In this document: one piece after another, positions 21,505-31,920 of the stretch | Layout of the letters: every line of letters starts with the position of its first letter | Position numbering within the stretch: position 1 is the stretch's first letter | Assembly: GCA_003427395.1 (NCBI GenBank) | Contig: BFEA01000078.1 | Location: 2,222,778-2,266,811, forward strand | Reading direction: 5' to 3' | Length of the DNA stretch: 44,034 bases | From: Chara braunii | Lineage: Eukaryota > Streptophyta > Charophyceae > Charales > Characeae | The notes under the pieces: model-generated | Told to the model about the DNA's origin: nothing | Seen by the model: only the letters and a program-made list of their open reading frames with translations | Databases searched by the model: none | Program-made: the position numbers and the translations under genes

Positions 21505-22460
21505 GCATAGATCAGACCGCCTGAACTTACAGAATAACTCAACTTAGTCAGGCCTAGATTCAGAATACCTAAACTTATAGAGCGTTCTGACTTGGCCAAA
21601 TATACACAAACAGAGGGAACAACTTCTTTTCTCTTCTTTGGGCACATGACTAGACCACTCTAGTCGCCCTGAACTGTTTAAGATATCCAAGTTATATATA
21701 CTTATCTTCACCTTCGTCTTCTAAGGCTGCATATGACTGAACTAACTTAAGTTCAACCTGCTCCAGTTTACCATTAGTTTTATTCTTAGTTGTACTCTCT
21801 TCACGTTGTGATACGACTATAGTAAGACCACCTAAACTTATAGAACAGTTTGATTAGCTCGTTCTTGAATAGAGTAATAATAAAATATAGCCAAGTTATA
21901 ACCATTGGGTTCCAGCATATGCGAGGCTTTGAGCCAGACCTCTGAGCTTACAGAAGGGTCTTAACTCTCTGCCAGATTCGTTTCTAACTGAGCCATTATG
22001 TGTGTGGCATCGAGTCAAACCCCCTGAAGTTACAGAAGGGTCTGCCTCTTTGTCAAGATTAATTCTTTAGAATAAAGAGCAGGAAGAGACTTAGCCACTT
22101 GAACTTACAGAACAACTCGGTCTCCTCGTTCAAAAACCAAAGAAACAAGTAAAATCTCAATGAAAACAAAGCAACCCAAGGCACCAAAACTTTTTGAGCG
22201 CCCTGAGTCCCTGAAGATCAAGCACAATAAAAACCCCTCACAAGTCAGAGCAGTTAGGCCACCTGAACTTACAGAACAGCCTGGCCCTCCATACAAACCA
22301 TAGCAATGAGTCTCCCTAAACTTATGGGGACATCCTAGCCTCCAGAGTAATCAGGCCCCCTAAACTTATAGAAGGGTCTGACTTCTCCATGCACAACTAA
22401 AATAAAACAGAGCGCTGGGGTTCCCCAAACTTATGGGGACTCCCCAACCTTAACGACCCT
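21505..22460. repeat. Array of conserved-loop, variable-stem hairpins, LTR B
   Basis: This is the counterpart of the arrays in LTRs A and C. Examples are TCAGAA/TTCTGA (21560-21590) and TCAGGCCC/GGGTCTGA (22351-22381). The second is TCAGACCC/GGGTTTGA in LTR A, so both arms changed and pairing (with one G-T) is kept. A few units, such as the one near 22014, have weaker stems. Confidence 0.75.
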
Positions 22461-22997
22461 GTCAACCATCATGCAAAACAAAACCCCATCCTGCCTTTCC
22501 CCAGATGCAGTTCCTTCTAACAATTTGCTTTCATGCAGTTAACAAAGCCGAAACTGAAACTTAATCAGACATTCTTTTACTTAGTCTTGTTCAGTGTCCT
22601 GAAAGTCAAACCAAAAATAAGGTAAGGCTGCACACTATATATTCAGTCAGCGATGCAACAGGTAGTACACATAGGGGTTATATCTCAGGTGTATAGAAGG
22701 AAAACGCAAAGGTTACCAGTCAATTCCCTGACTCGAGAGCCTCGCCTACGCTCCGGCAGAGCTCCCGCAATCGCTGGGATGACTCCCCACAGAGTCTTGC
22801 TGCGGTCCTACGGGTTGCAATCCCGCCTGCCGCCTTCCCCTCAGGACAAGACCAGACTTAGAGTAAGAAGGATAGAAAGAGGTGATTTTGAGACTCTCAG
22901 ATACCAGAGGGGTGCTCTCAAGCTCACCGGAGAGGGCCTTGTTTCCTCGACTCGCCTGAGGGCCCCTCAATGGCAGCCAAGAACTCAGCAGCTTGGT

Positions 22998-23603
22998 NAG
23001 ATCCAAAGTCAAACTGTCGAAAATGTAGCCCTCCTGACTCCTTCCCTGATTACAGCACTATCTCCCTCCCTTCAACANGCCANTTACCTCCTCTAAGCCA
23101 CAATGCCTTCTCTTGCTGACCGAATCCCTGCCTCGGCGTAGGTCGCAANGGCCATCGACAGGTCNGNTGTGGCCGGCAACAACGCACCGTAGTCAACAGT
23201 GGTGACGGCANCACCTCAGTAATCGGTGTCAGCCCTCTCACAGTTGGTCAAGCACAGTCCGCACCTCGGCACCAACTACAGTGCCTGCNCACAGGCCGTG
23301 GCAGACTGCCACTAACCTCAACAACGTAACCCTTGAGGCNAACNGTGGTCAAACCGCTGGATCAACTCTTTTGACGAATTCCNGGACTGCAATACTGACC
23401 CCCCCCTTTTGCTGCTTCAATGGCCGNCAAGACNTGTATCACAGCCCATANCTAAGCTNTCAGTCGCAAACTTGGCCTCATGCCTCCGCTCTTTCGACAN
23501 GATGAGTACNACCNAACGAGTGCCCCACCANTACACGCACCAACCANCGGGCAATTCGACACTCCAGCGGCTGCCTTTACGCTTCTTCCACCAATAGTAT
23601 GGG
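22998..23603. other. Stretch with scattered N bases, identical to LTR A
   Basis: The N positions match those in LTR A at a constant offset of 18986. I found no differences between the two from about 22806 to 24076. Treat sequence and open frames in this block as consensus, not as independent observation. Confidence 0.8.
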
Positions 23604-25100
23604 NGAGCGGGATGAATCTTCCGCTAAATACGGAGGGATACGCTGTCACTTTGGTGCTGTTCCCTCCTAGCCTCCGTTCCTCTGCTGCCGGAATCACCAG
23701 CTAAACGGCCCAAATCTGTTGCTGCCATTCGTCGACAAGGTGAAAACATCCCCTGCTGTCTTGCCGGGCACTCCCGCTCGGACCCACCGGTGAACAAGTA
23801 AGTCACCAACTTCTCGATTAGCTCGCCGCTACTGTCCCATCGACGGGGTGAGCTAGATCGGCCACATCTCCCACTTAGCCAGCCGGTGCGCCTTCCTACC
23901 CACCCACTGCTACCGCCGCAGCTCAGCCTTTCGGTTCGTCTCGCACAACCAAACTTCGGCCGTGTACACAGAGTCTAGGGGGGGCTACTTCCATCGACAG
24001 GGTAAGCAACTTACTCGGCAACAGGTAAGTCTCCGCCCTGCTGCCCCACCTCACACTAGCTATAAAGAGTGAACAAGCCCGAATGAATCTTCCGCTAGAA
24101 CGCGGAAGTATTCATTGCACATTTGCGAAGTTATTCCCCCTTTCCTATGCGTGGCCCGGTGTACCCACACGATCATCCCACTAATCTTACTCTAAATCTG
24201 ACTTCCCCATTCTACTCGCCGATATCCCAAATCCCAATTTCACCTTTTACTTCGCTCGATTTCATCAAGAATCGCGCGAGGTATCTCACTTTTCCACTTC
24301 TCCCATAGTTCGTTCCCCGTACCTCTGCGCAATAACTTTTCTACTGACCTCCTAACCCACTAACTCTTTACTAAAACTAACGCCGAAATCGTGTTCGCCA
24401 TCATCAAAAACCTATGCCTACCACTTTCTCCCGCCTGCTTTCATCAAGAAACGAGCGGGGTAGAGCTTTGCCCTCCTGCCATAGCTACCTCCCTCTCTAC
24501 ACTGTCCACGCATCCCCCGCAGCATACCGCCCAGGTCCATTTTCCGCCTTTCTAGCCTGTTGCCCCGCTGCCCGTCACTACCCCCGCGTTCAACAGCGCA
24601 CAACGCCTCCCTGCGTTAGCGCTCTCCGCCCTCTTTCTTCACTGCACTTGCTACCTCGCTACCTCTGACTGTGCGCTAGCCTGGAAATCACTACATGATG
24701 CCGGTCGATGTGAACAGTCGGACGGTGGTCATGAGTACTAAGATTCGCTACGCGCCTACTCCTAATCCCCCTCCGACTCCGCATCGTCCCTGGCCTTGGC
24801 GTTCGTCGCAGCGGCCTTCCCGATGACTTCGACCGCGTGGGGCTCCCGAGGAGTCTGTCACTTGGCAACTCTAAACCTCCGTGCCTCGCCCTTCCCTAGC
24901 CCAGAATGGCGTCCAGATCCATTACATTAGCTTAGATGTTTTTGAAGGGCGGTCTGGATGATACTGATCGCAGGCCGGTGGTCCTGGAATTTGGGCTCCG
25001 GTAGGGGAGTATGCAAACTTACCTGCCGAACTAAGCAGCACGACAATCCATCTGCATCACCCTTGCCCCGAATCTGTATCCGGAGCCCCCGATTTTTACA

Positions 25101-25171
25101 TGTCGGTCTTGCGCAGGGGCCATGCTAATCTTCTCTGTATCATTCCAATTTTAACGGACGTCCCGAAGGAC
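25101..25171 (-). ncRNA. U6 snRNA-like segment in LTR B
   Basis: Same location and orientation as in LTR A. The 5' hairpin GTCCTTCGGGAC, the ACAGAGA box and AGATTAGCATGGCCCCTGCG are intact, with a few differences (for example AATGATACAG for AACGATACAG). No upstream TATA at -30 and no terminator directly after it. Confidence 0.82.
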
Positions 25172-26006
25172 CGGGCCGGGGTAGCGTCTCGTGGCGGCAC
25201 CTAACACCCGCCCCTGCATTGTTTCACGCCCATCTACGGGCGAGAGATAGATAATTATAATATAAAACTTCAAATTAAATAATATATATATATATGTATG
25301 TATATGTATATACATGGACATATAAAAAGCCGCAAAGCACGCGGTAACCAGGCGAGAGCTGCGGCCCCCGTAATAGCAAAAAGGTGAGGGGGATAGTCCT
25401 ACCGGCCCCTCAACCCCTCGAGCCTTTCCGTCGCGCTCCTCCGCTCCCTTGCCGCATGCCGTTGGCCTCGATCCTTGCGTCTACTGCGTACTAGTCCAGT
25501 GTTGTAACCTATAGGGCTAAGCCCAAGCCTGGTACCGGCAGCCTCAAATCTCCGAATGAAGAGGCAGCACATGGCTTTTGGATCCAAGGAGACACCGTTC
25601 TGCCCCTTCCCGACCTGCACTCGCACAGAAGACCACCCAAAACTCACGTCGGCCTACTGGCCTTGCCGTGGCCATCCGACCTTAGCCAAATCCATCAGGT
25701 CCCATCATCTGGATTCTGCGTAAGTCCACACAGGCTCACTGAACCGTCCACCGTACCACGTGGAACTTAGAAAACAACGCGCTCGTCGTTGATTAGTTAA
25801 AATCAAAACAAACCAATTTGTCATAACGAAGCACGCCGGCTGATCAAAGAGAGAAAGATCACGCGCGTCTTGAACCTGCGCGCCCACACACTCTTTACTC
25901 TGGTCAACCACCTAGTCGACGTAAATTACAGACACAGCCGCGCCTAGCGCGGCATACTTAAACTTTAAACCAAACTGCTTTCTGTCGTTTGCAAAGACCA
26001 GGGCGG

Positions 26007-26024
26007 ATACCCTTGTAAGGGTAT
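26007..26024. repeat. Perfect hairpin at the LTR edge (LTR B)
   Basis: ATACCCTT-GT-AAGGGTAT is a perfect 8-bp inverted repeat with a 2-nt loop, 11 bases from the LTR end. LTR C has the identical hairpin at 36497-36514; LTR A has a version damaged in one arm (about 7107-7124). In the sense RNA it would sit at the very start of U3. Confidence 0.85.
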
Positions 26025-26035
26025 TCGCACCGACA

Positions 26036-26889
26036 GTGTCCTTCGGGACATGTGTTAAAAATTAGAACGATACAGAGCAGATTCGCATGGCCCCTGTGCA
26101 AGGCTGGCACGCATAACCTCTGAGAGGCGGGCCAAGTTCGGGCAAAGAGGCAAAGCGGCATTGTCGCTGCATTGGTCCCGAAGGGTCAAGGCGGTATCAC
26201 CCCGGCTGAGTCCTTCGAGAAGTCCGCTGAGGCTCGGGCAGTGTGAAGGAGGTCGGCCCGGCCCTGTGGGAGGGCGGACGCATATAATGTAGGAGCGGTG
26301 CTTCTCTCTTTTTTTTGTTGGTTATTGTCCGGTCGTCCTGAATCCTTGGCGCCGCGCTATCTCCGAGCCCGGGGTGTTGATCCCGGTTGACGTCAGCAAG
26401 CCGACGGGGTGGTGGAAGTAGAGAAGCGAACTTGAGCAGGAAAGGGGCCGGGTACACGCGGAGTAGAGGAGAGGTGAGTATGCTGGAAGGGGAGGGGTCG
26501 TAGTTTACTCATCGTGAGTCAGGGACGAAGTGGGTGAACCGGGACGCACCGCGCGCTAGGTGCATTCAGAGCAGCGAGGTAGGTAGCGGGATAGGCTGCG
26601 AAGGGGCGACTGCCGGGCGAGCGCTGAGGCAGCGCAAGTACGGTGCCAAAAAGGCGAGGCGAGGCGGAGCAGGCAACGGGCAAGGAGCGACAGGCAACAG
26701 CGTACGGGGGAGTGACGGGCTGGTAGGAAGAGGGCAGATGTACCTAGGCGGGGAAGGGCGCCGGGTATATGCAACGGAGGAGGTTGGCCGAGTGCAGCCA
26801 GCGGGCTGAAGAACAGATGGGCCCGGTGTTGAGGGGAGTCGGGAACTGAGGCGCGGGCATTCGAAGAATGAATGAACCTGGCGCGATTA
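26036..26889 (+). repeat. LTR D fragment in the opposite orientation
   Basis: The plus strand here matches the minus strand of LTR C from about 35420 back to about 34565, including the U6-like segment, the TATA-like and T-rich stretch and the GC-rich part. Homology ends near 26872-26889. It starts directly at the edge of LTR B, so it is a piece of an older LTR into which the big element inserted. The rest should lie left of LTR A, outside the window. Open frames seen here have mirror-image counterparts in LTR C and are not recognisable as genes. Confidence 0.85.
26038..26112 (+). ncRNA. U6 snRNA-like segment in LTR D
   Basis: GTCCTTCGGGACAT, GAACGATACAGAG and GCATGGCCCCTGTGCAAGG are U6 motifs. 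This copy is more diverged: ACAGAGC replaces ACAGAGA, ATTCGC replaces ATTAGC, and an extra A lies before TTAGAACG. It shares the ATTCGC variant and the 3' flank CATAACCTCTGAGAGG with LTR C. Its first base is 3 bases after the end of LTR B. Confidence 0.8.
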
Positions 26890-28428
26890 ACATGGCACAA
26901 TTGTTACCCCCTTCATCTCTTAAGNGAAGCATATAGTGCAGAGGGGCAGTGTAATCTTCTTGAGATAACATCTTGACTCCCGAGCCCCGCTCTAAAGATC
27001 AAGCCTCACCGCAACCCTCTCTGATCTTAGCGCTTGCACCTCACTAAACCTAATCATGGTCAGATGGTCAACCCCACTCATACCTGTCAGGGCAACGGAT
27101 AGCGAGTCTGTGCCCTTACAAATATGATGGCGCTGCTTAATGCGAGACGAACCCAGATCGCTACTCCAGAACCGCTCTCACTAAGCAGTAGTTGTTACAC
27201 CTGACCATCATAGCCTTGACGAGGTAGCAAGCCCCTTCCTCTTCTCTCAGCCGATAGTGTAGTTACTCTCCTATCATAGGATAGGTAACAATACCCCGCT
27301 CATGGATCAGGAACATAATTCTGGCATGGGTCTCACTATCATCCTTGAGACTGATAATCTGCTTCCTTAAGTCCCAACAAGGGGGTAAAAACTCAAGAAC
27401 ATACTTTGTATGAGGACACGTCATACACGCTGACTGACCCCTTTCAGGAAGAACCACCTTCCTCAGAAGTGAGTCACCCCATTCACCTCTGGTCCCATGC
27501 CAAATGTGGGTTTCATGCAAGGCCCGTGTTCTCTTGGAAGACATTTCCATATATACACCGTTGATCAAGCACCAGAACAAAATAAAATGAAAGCACACAT
27601 ACCCAGATAACTCGATAAGACCATTACAAAAACAAATACACATATATCACAAATACCTTAAACATAGGTCTCTCTTCGGATCGGCCACATCACTACCCAA
27701 ATAATCCCTACCTCTGAAACTCTACCGATAATCACGCTTAGACAATCCCCTAGATGACTCACCTCACTGCCAACTGATACCATTAGGGGTCTAGGATCAG
27801 TACTCACAACAGCACCCCTCATACCACAACTTAATTTGCACCCATGGGACGACTTCAACAATTAAATCCTTCTAATTCCGCTCTCACTAATCATCCTCTC
27901 ATTCGCGTCGCTTACATTCCAAAAGTTTATTCTGAAGCGAGGCTCTATCGACCAGGGGAGCACGCCTCAACTTAACACCTCTACCCCCCAAAGCAGGCTC
28001 AGTTCAATATTCGCCTAATAAGTCAACAAGCCTCGTGGCTTTGGCGGTCATTAATAAAGCTTGCCTCAATAGCGGACATACCCAACAATGTCGTCGCTGC
28101 CTCAACTCAACTTAGGCCACATCATACATGCCGCGTATCGCCCAATCACTTAAAAATACTCAGGATAGCAAAGTGCTCCCCGAAACAACTGCTACGCGCG
28201 TCCAAGTACGTAGATTTACAACTCAGCATTTCCTTCTTCAAGCAAAGCGCGCATACGCTTATAGTCAGCTTCCAACACTTAATCCACAACCTTAAAACAT
28301 TCCCAACGATGGCCATACTATCAAGCAATCGACCATGTACGTCCAAAAAAGGTCTTTCCCTTTTTCCTAGTTCTCACAATCGCATACCCGGATGTCGTTC
28401 CACCAGGGACAATGGTAGGCAGCCGTCA
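26890..28428. other. Unassigned stretch between LTR D and the second primer site
   Basis: About 1.5 kb with one N (26925) and no recognisable gene. The longest frame (27643-27263, minus, 126 codons) has no motif I can name. By position, left of a primer site that adjoins LTR C, the right part should be the leader and internal region of another element read on the minus strand. Only the last 70 bases or so (the ATGTCGTTCCACCA region) resemble the leader of the big element. A perfect inverted repeat CCTATC/GATAGG lies near 27269-27284. Confidence 0.5.
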
Positions 28429-28446
28429 TCCCCGGCAACGGCGCCA
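28429..28446 (-). promoter_or_regulatory. Exact tRNA-Asp primer-binding site next to LTR C
   Basis: The plus strand reads TCCCCGGCAACGGCGCCA, an exact 18-base match to the 3' end of plant tRNA-Asp including CCA. It lies two bases before the start of LTR C. It shows that LTR C was a 5' LTR of a minus-strand element, not a solo LTR. Confidence 0.93.
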
Positions 28447-30159
28447 CCTGTCGAGCGCATCGGTCCGGCACCTCGCGCGGCAGTGCGGGACCCTCTCGGC
28501 CGCGTCACGCAGGAGTTGGGCCAACCTTGCCGCGAACACACAAATGGAGCTTCCTTAGGACGCTCCGACCGATTGCGCCAGCCGTACCTCTCGCGAACCC
28601 CTACGACAGGATAGGGCCTACGCGAGGCACAACTTACCTCCACCTTACGGGAGCTGTCACCTCCCATCGGTGGGCGTATCCCCGCCGAGCTACCAGTCCA
28701 CAGTACGAAAGCTACTCGGTTGCAATCGCAGAGGTGGACCAGCTGAGGGCGTTTCTCGTTCGCTGTAGCATAGGGGGTACGCGCGGTAATACGCCTATCG
28801 GACCCGCGCGCGAACTGACATCTTGGGGGGGCTGAAGTCCCAAGCACGGCTCGTCGTCGATCGACTAGGACGCATCCCACACACCATGCGCACACCACTT
28901 TACGAACACCTTCAGTAGCCCTCCCATAACTTTCCGGCGCCGAAATCGGATAGGCGTCCCGCGCGAGACTTAGTATAAAACCGCGTGGACACAGGGTTAA
29001 TTCATATCGACTCGTAACGCAAGCGTACGCAGACAGTCGCATGATGGCGTACTATGTAGTGCCCATAATCAAGCGGTCCCTCGTGGATCCGAGTACCGCT
29101 TATGCCACTCAAGTGTCAGACTCGAAGTGTCCTGAGGGTCTGATCCCTCACGACATTGCACGGCTGAAGAAATAGTCGTGCTCCCGCCACGAGACCTCCT
29201 ACCTTTGGTCTGAGCGTCTCAATAGGTAAGGCAAATAGGCTCTGCACGGGGGCAAATTCCTTCCCAGCAGAGTCTAGGGCTTGGGATGTCCTGGACAAGG
29301 ACCTTGAATCCCGGCCCAAGACCAACGTCCGACTATAAAATCTCCAAGGAGCAAAGGATAAAAGGGGGTCTCCCTTTTCTCTCAAGGCATAATCAGGTTA
29401 ATCCTTGCGCACGATCACAGTAAGCCGCGCTCATACCCAAGACACATATAAATATATACATAAGGCTTAATTATATAGGACGATCACTTCTCACAGTCAC
29501 AGTGGGGCTTCTCTCAGCCACATACACATGTAATCGCAAACAGTCACATCCAAAGTTCGAACCACAACCATACCTGCAATCACATCAAAGATTAACAAAG
29601 GTCCACGCACTACACGGGGACAACTTCAATCATTCTCGATGCTTATATCCCCGATGCTCATACCCCTTGCTTTAGCCATACAAACCTCACCCTTGTGCAA
29701 CTCCCCAAAATAAATACTCAGTACTTCTGTTAAATGACCATTCAATAAAGTTCGGGTAAAAACACAATGAAACAATTCAAACCACAGGGTTAAAGCCTTT
29801 AGGTTAAGTGGCAAGGGTGGATTGGAGTTGAATCGTAAACCGACGAATCGGCAACCTCCCTGTTATCAGTGATAACAGAAGATGATCCTTGTAGGATCAA
29901 ACTCAAACTAGTCAAAATCCTGAACCGAACGGACAAATAGACCTGTAACACAAGACAGGTCAATCCCCAGGCTAAACCTATAAGTCCGTGGGGAATAATC
30001 CCCACACCACAATCCCACTCGAAACCCCTTAATTAACGAAGCATGAATCTACCTATAAGCAGGGCCCAAAGCAAAGGTAGACCCTGGCATAATCTCCCCT
30101 CTGCAGGGTGGATCGCCAGAATTGCCCCCTGTCAAAATAGAATCTAACTCTTCTAAATC

Positions 30160-30715
30160 AAGAAAATTTCGGCAGCGCTTCCCGTAGGAAAAGTGCCTTT
30201 TCATAATTGCCCAAATATGAAATCAGAAATAACTCTTGACTTTCCAAAGTCCAATTTTGTCAAACTCCGTGACTCAGTAGAAATTTGGACAGCACTCCCT
30301 TTTGAAAGGGAGACTTCTCAGATTTATACTAAGTCAGATATAAACTCAAAAGACAAATTGAGTTCAACTTAGACAATGATTTAACTAAGTTCTTAGTTTT
30401 GAACAAATTTCGACAGTTCTCCCTTTAGAAAAGTGTTATTCCAAAATTTATACAAGGCTAAGTTCAGAATCTGAAAGTAACTTTGACTTCTCAAGGTCCA
30501 ATTTTTGTCTAACTCCCTGAATTAGCAAAAATTTGGGCAGCACTCCCTTTAGAAAATGAGACTTTCCAATTTTTTACTAAGTCAGATATAAAGAATAGAT
30601 AAGTTGAACTTTGACAATCCAAAAGTTTACTAACTCCTTGGATTTGTAGAAATTTCGGTAGCGCTTCCTGTAGAGAAAGTAGCTTGCGAAGATTTATATA
30701 ACGCCAAGTATAATA
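30160..30715. repeat. Tandem ~125-bp units, LTR C
   Basis: Five units with TTTCGGCAGC-like cores near 30168, 30290, 30408, 30531 and 30655. The unit at 30290 has the perfect hairpin CTCCCTTTTGAAAGGGAG. One unit fewer than in A and B. Confidence 0.75.
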
Positions 30716-30989
30716 AATGATCCCAGAAAATGCGAGAATTTATCTAAGTAAAAAAAACTTAGCTCAGAATATGCAGGAATTGAAACTAACTCCTATGGCT
30801 CTAGCATGTGGTGAGCGACTAAAGCGACTACCTATCAAACTGAAACTCGAACCAAGTAGTAGCCTCACTCTGTCACATGCAGGCCAAACCACAAAGGTAA
30901 GTACTCTCACCATCCTAAGTCAACTTCGCAGACTATAGTTCATAATCTCTCAATGCTTTAGCCCTTTATACCCTGCTTACATAAGGCTT

Positions 30990-31920
30990 AGGTCAGGCCG
31001 CCTGAACTTACAGAGCGCGCCGAACTTAGCCAGGCCTAAAGTCAGAATACCTTAACTTATAGAGCATTCTGACTTAGCCGAGTATACACAAACAGAGGGC
31101 ACAACTACTTTTCTCTTCCTTGGGCATATGACTAGACCACTCTAGTCGCCCTGAACTATTTAGATAGCCAAGTTATATATATTTTTCTGAACTTAATCTT
31201 CTCAATGGGCGTAGGACTGATCCGCTCAACTTAGAACACTGCTCAGTCGGCCCGGTTTACCTCCAATCATATCTCTTTAATTTTACTTTCTTCATTTCGT
31301 GATAAGCTACAGCCAGACTACCTAAACTTATAGAGCAGCCTGACTAACCTGTTCTCAATAACATAATAGTATAATATAGTCAAATTATAACCATTGGGTT
31401 CCAATATGCGCAAGGCATTGGATCAGACTACCTAAACTTATAGAGCGGTCTGAACCTTTGCCAAGTTCGTTTCTCTCTGATCCGATCTGTGCGAGGCAGT
31501 AGGCTAGGTCACCTAAACTTATAGAGCAGCCTGCCACCTGCCACAATTAGTCCCTCAGAATAAAACAGAAGAAGGGCTGAACCACCTGAACTTATAGAGC
31601 GATTCAGACCTCCTCGTTCAGAACTAAAGAAACAATGAGAAACTCCCAAATAGACAAGGCAACCAGGGTACCTAAACTTATAGAGCGCCCTAAGCCTCTG
31701 AAAGTCAAACACAATCAACCCTCACAAGTCAGAGCAGTCAGGTCAACTAAACTTATAGAGCATCCTGACTCTCCATACAGTTCACAACACTGGGTCTCCC
31801 CAAACTTATGGGGACATCCCAGCCTCCAGAGCTTCAGGACAACTAAACTTATAGAGCGGCATGAGGCTCCATGCAAACCAAAGAGAAACAAAGCGCTTGG
31901 CTTCCCCAAACTTATGGGGA
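30990..31920. repeat. Array of conserved-loop, variable-stem hairpins, LTR C
   Basis: This array has the clearest stems. Examples: GTCAGAAT/ATTCTGAC (31041-31073), GACTGA/TCAGTC (31215-31248), TCAGAC/GTCTGA (31423-31453), CTGAA/TTCAG (31577-31607), AGGG/CCCT (31665-31691), GTCAGG/CCTGAC (31737-31769), TGGG/CCCA with inner CCCC/GGGG (31791-31821). The loop is nearly constant, CTAAACTTATAGAGC. Short open frames overlapping the array are by-products. Confidence 0.82.

Larger units (their letters stand above)
1..26035 (-). mobile_element. Giant decayed Ty3/gypsy-type LTR retrotransposon
   Basis: Two direct repeats more than 7 kb long (1-7135 and 18765-26035) flank an 11.6-kb internal region that reads on the minus strand as primer site, gag, protease, reverse transcriptase, RNase H, integrase and a second Gag-like gene. 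The order protease-RT-RNase H-integrase is that of Ty3/gypsy elements (established knowledge). LTR B begins TGTCGAGC and both LTRs end in GACA, giving the usual TG...CA ends. The left end of LTR A lies outside the window by about 206 bases, judged by alignment to LTR B, so the target duplication cannot be checked. I see no clear polypurine tract next to LTR A, which leaves some doubt that A and B are the original pair. The two LTRs differ by several percent outside one identical block, so the insertion is old. Confidence 0.85.
18765..26035 (-). repeat. LTR B, 5' LTR of the giant retroelement (7.27 kb)
   Basis: This runs from TGTCGAGCGC (18765) to GCACCGACA (26035). The short inverted ends TGTCG/CGACA and the adjoining primer site set the limits. 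It has the same inner layers as LTR A: small hairpin cluster (about 20264-20364), 125-bp repeats (about 20540-21290), hairpin array (about 21505-22460), N-bearing block (22998-23603) and U6-like segment (25101-25171). An LTR of 7 kb is exceptionally long; typical plant LTRs are 0.3-5 kb. Short open frames are present on both strands but none is recognisable. Confidence 0.9.

Noticed and set aside
26534-26809. Gly/Arg-rich 91-codon frame, with a near-copy at 34646-34921 (minus)
   Set aside because: The two are the same LTR segment in opposite orientation. A conserved small protein is possible, but antisense frames of similar length are also conserved (26556-26900, 34681-34899), so LTR homology alone explains it.
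28374-29042. 222-codon minus frame over the primer site and LTR C start
   Set aside because: It spans the LTR boundary and primer site, does not persist as one frame in LTRs A and B, and has no known motif.
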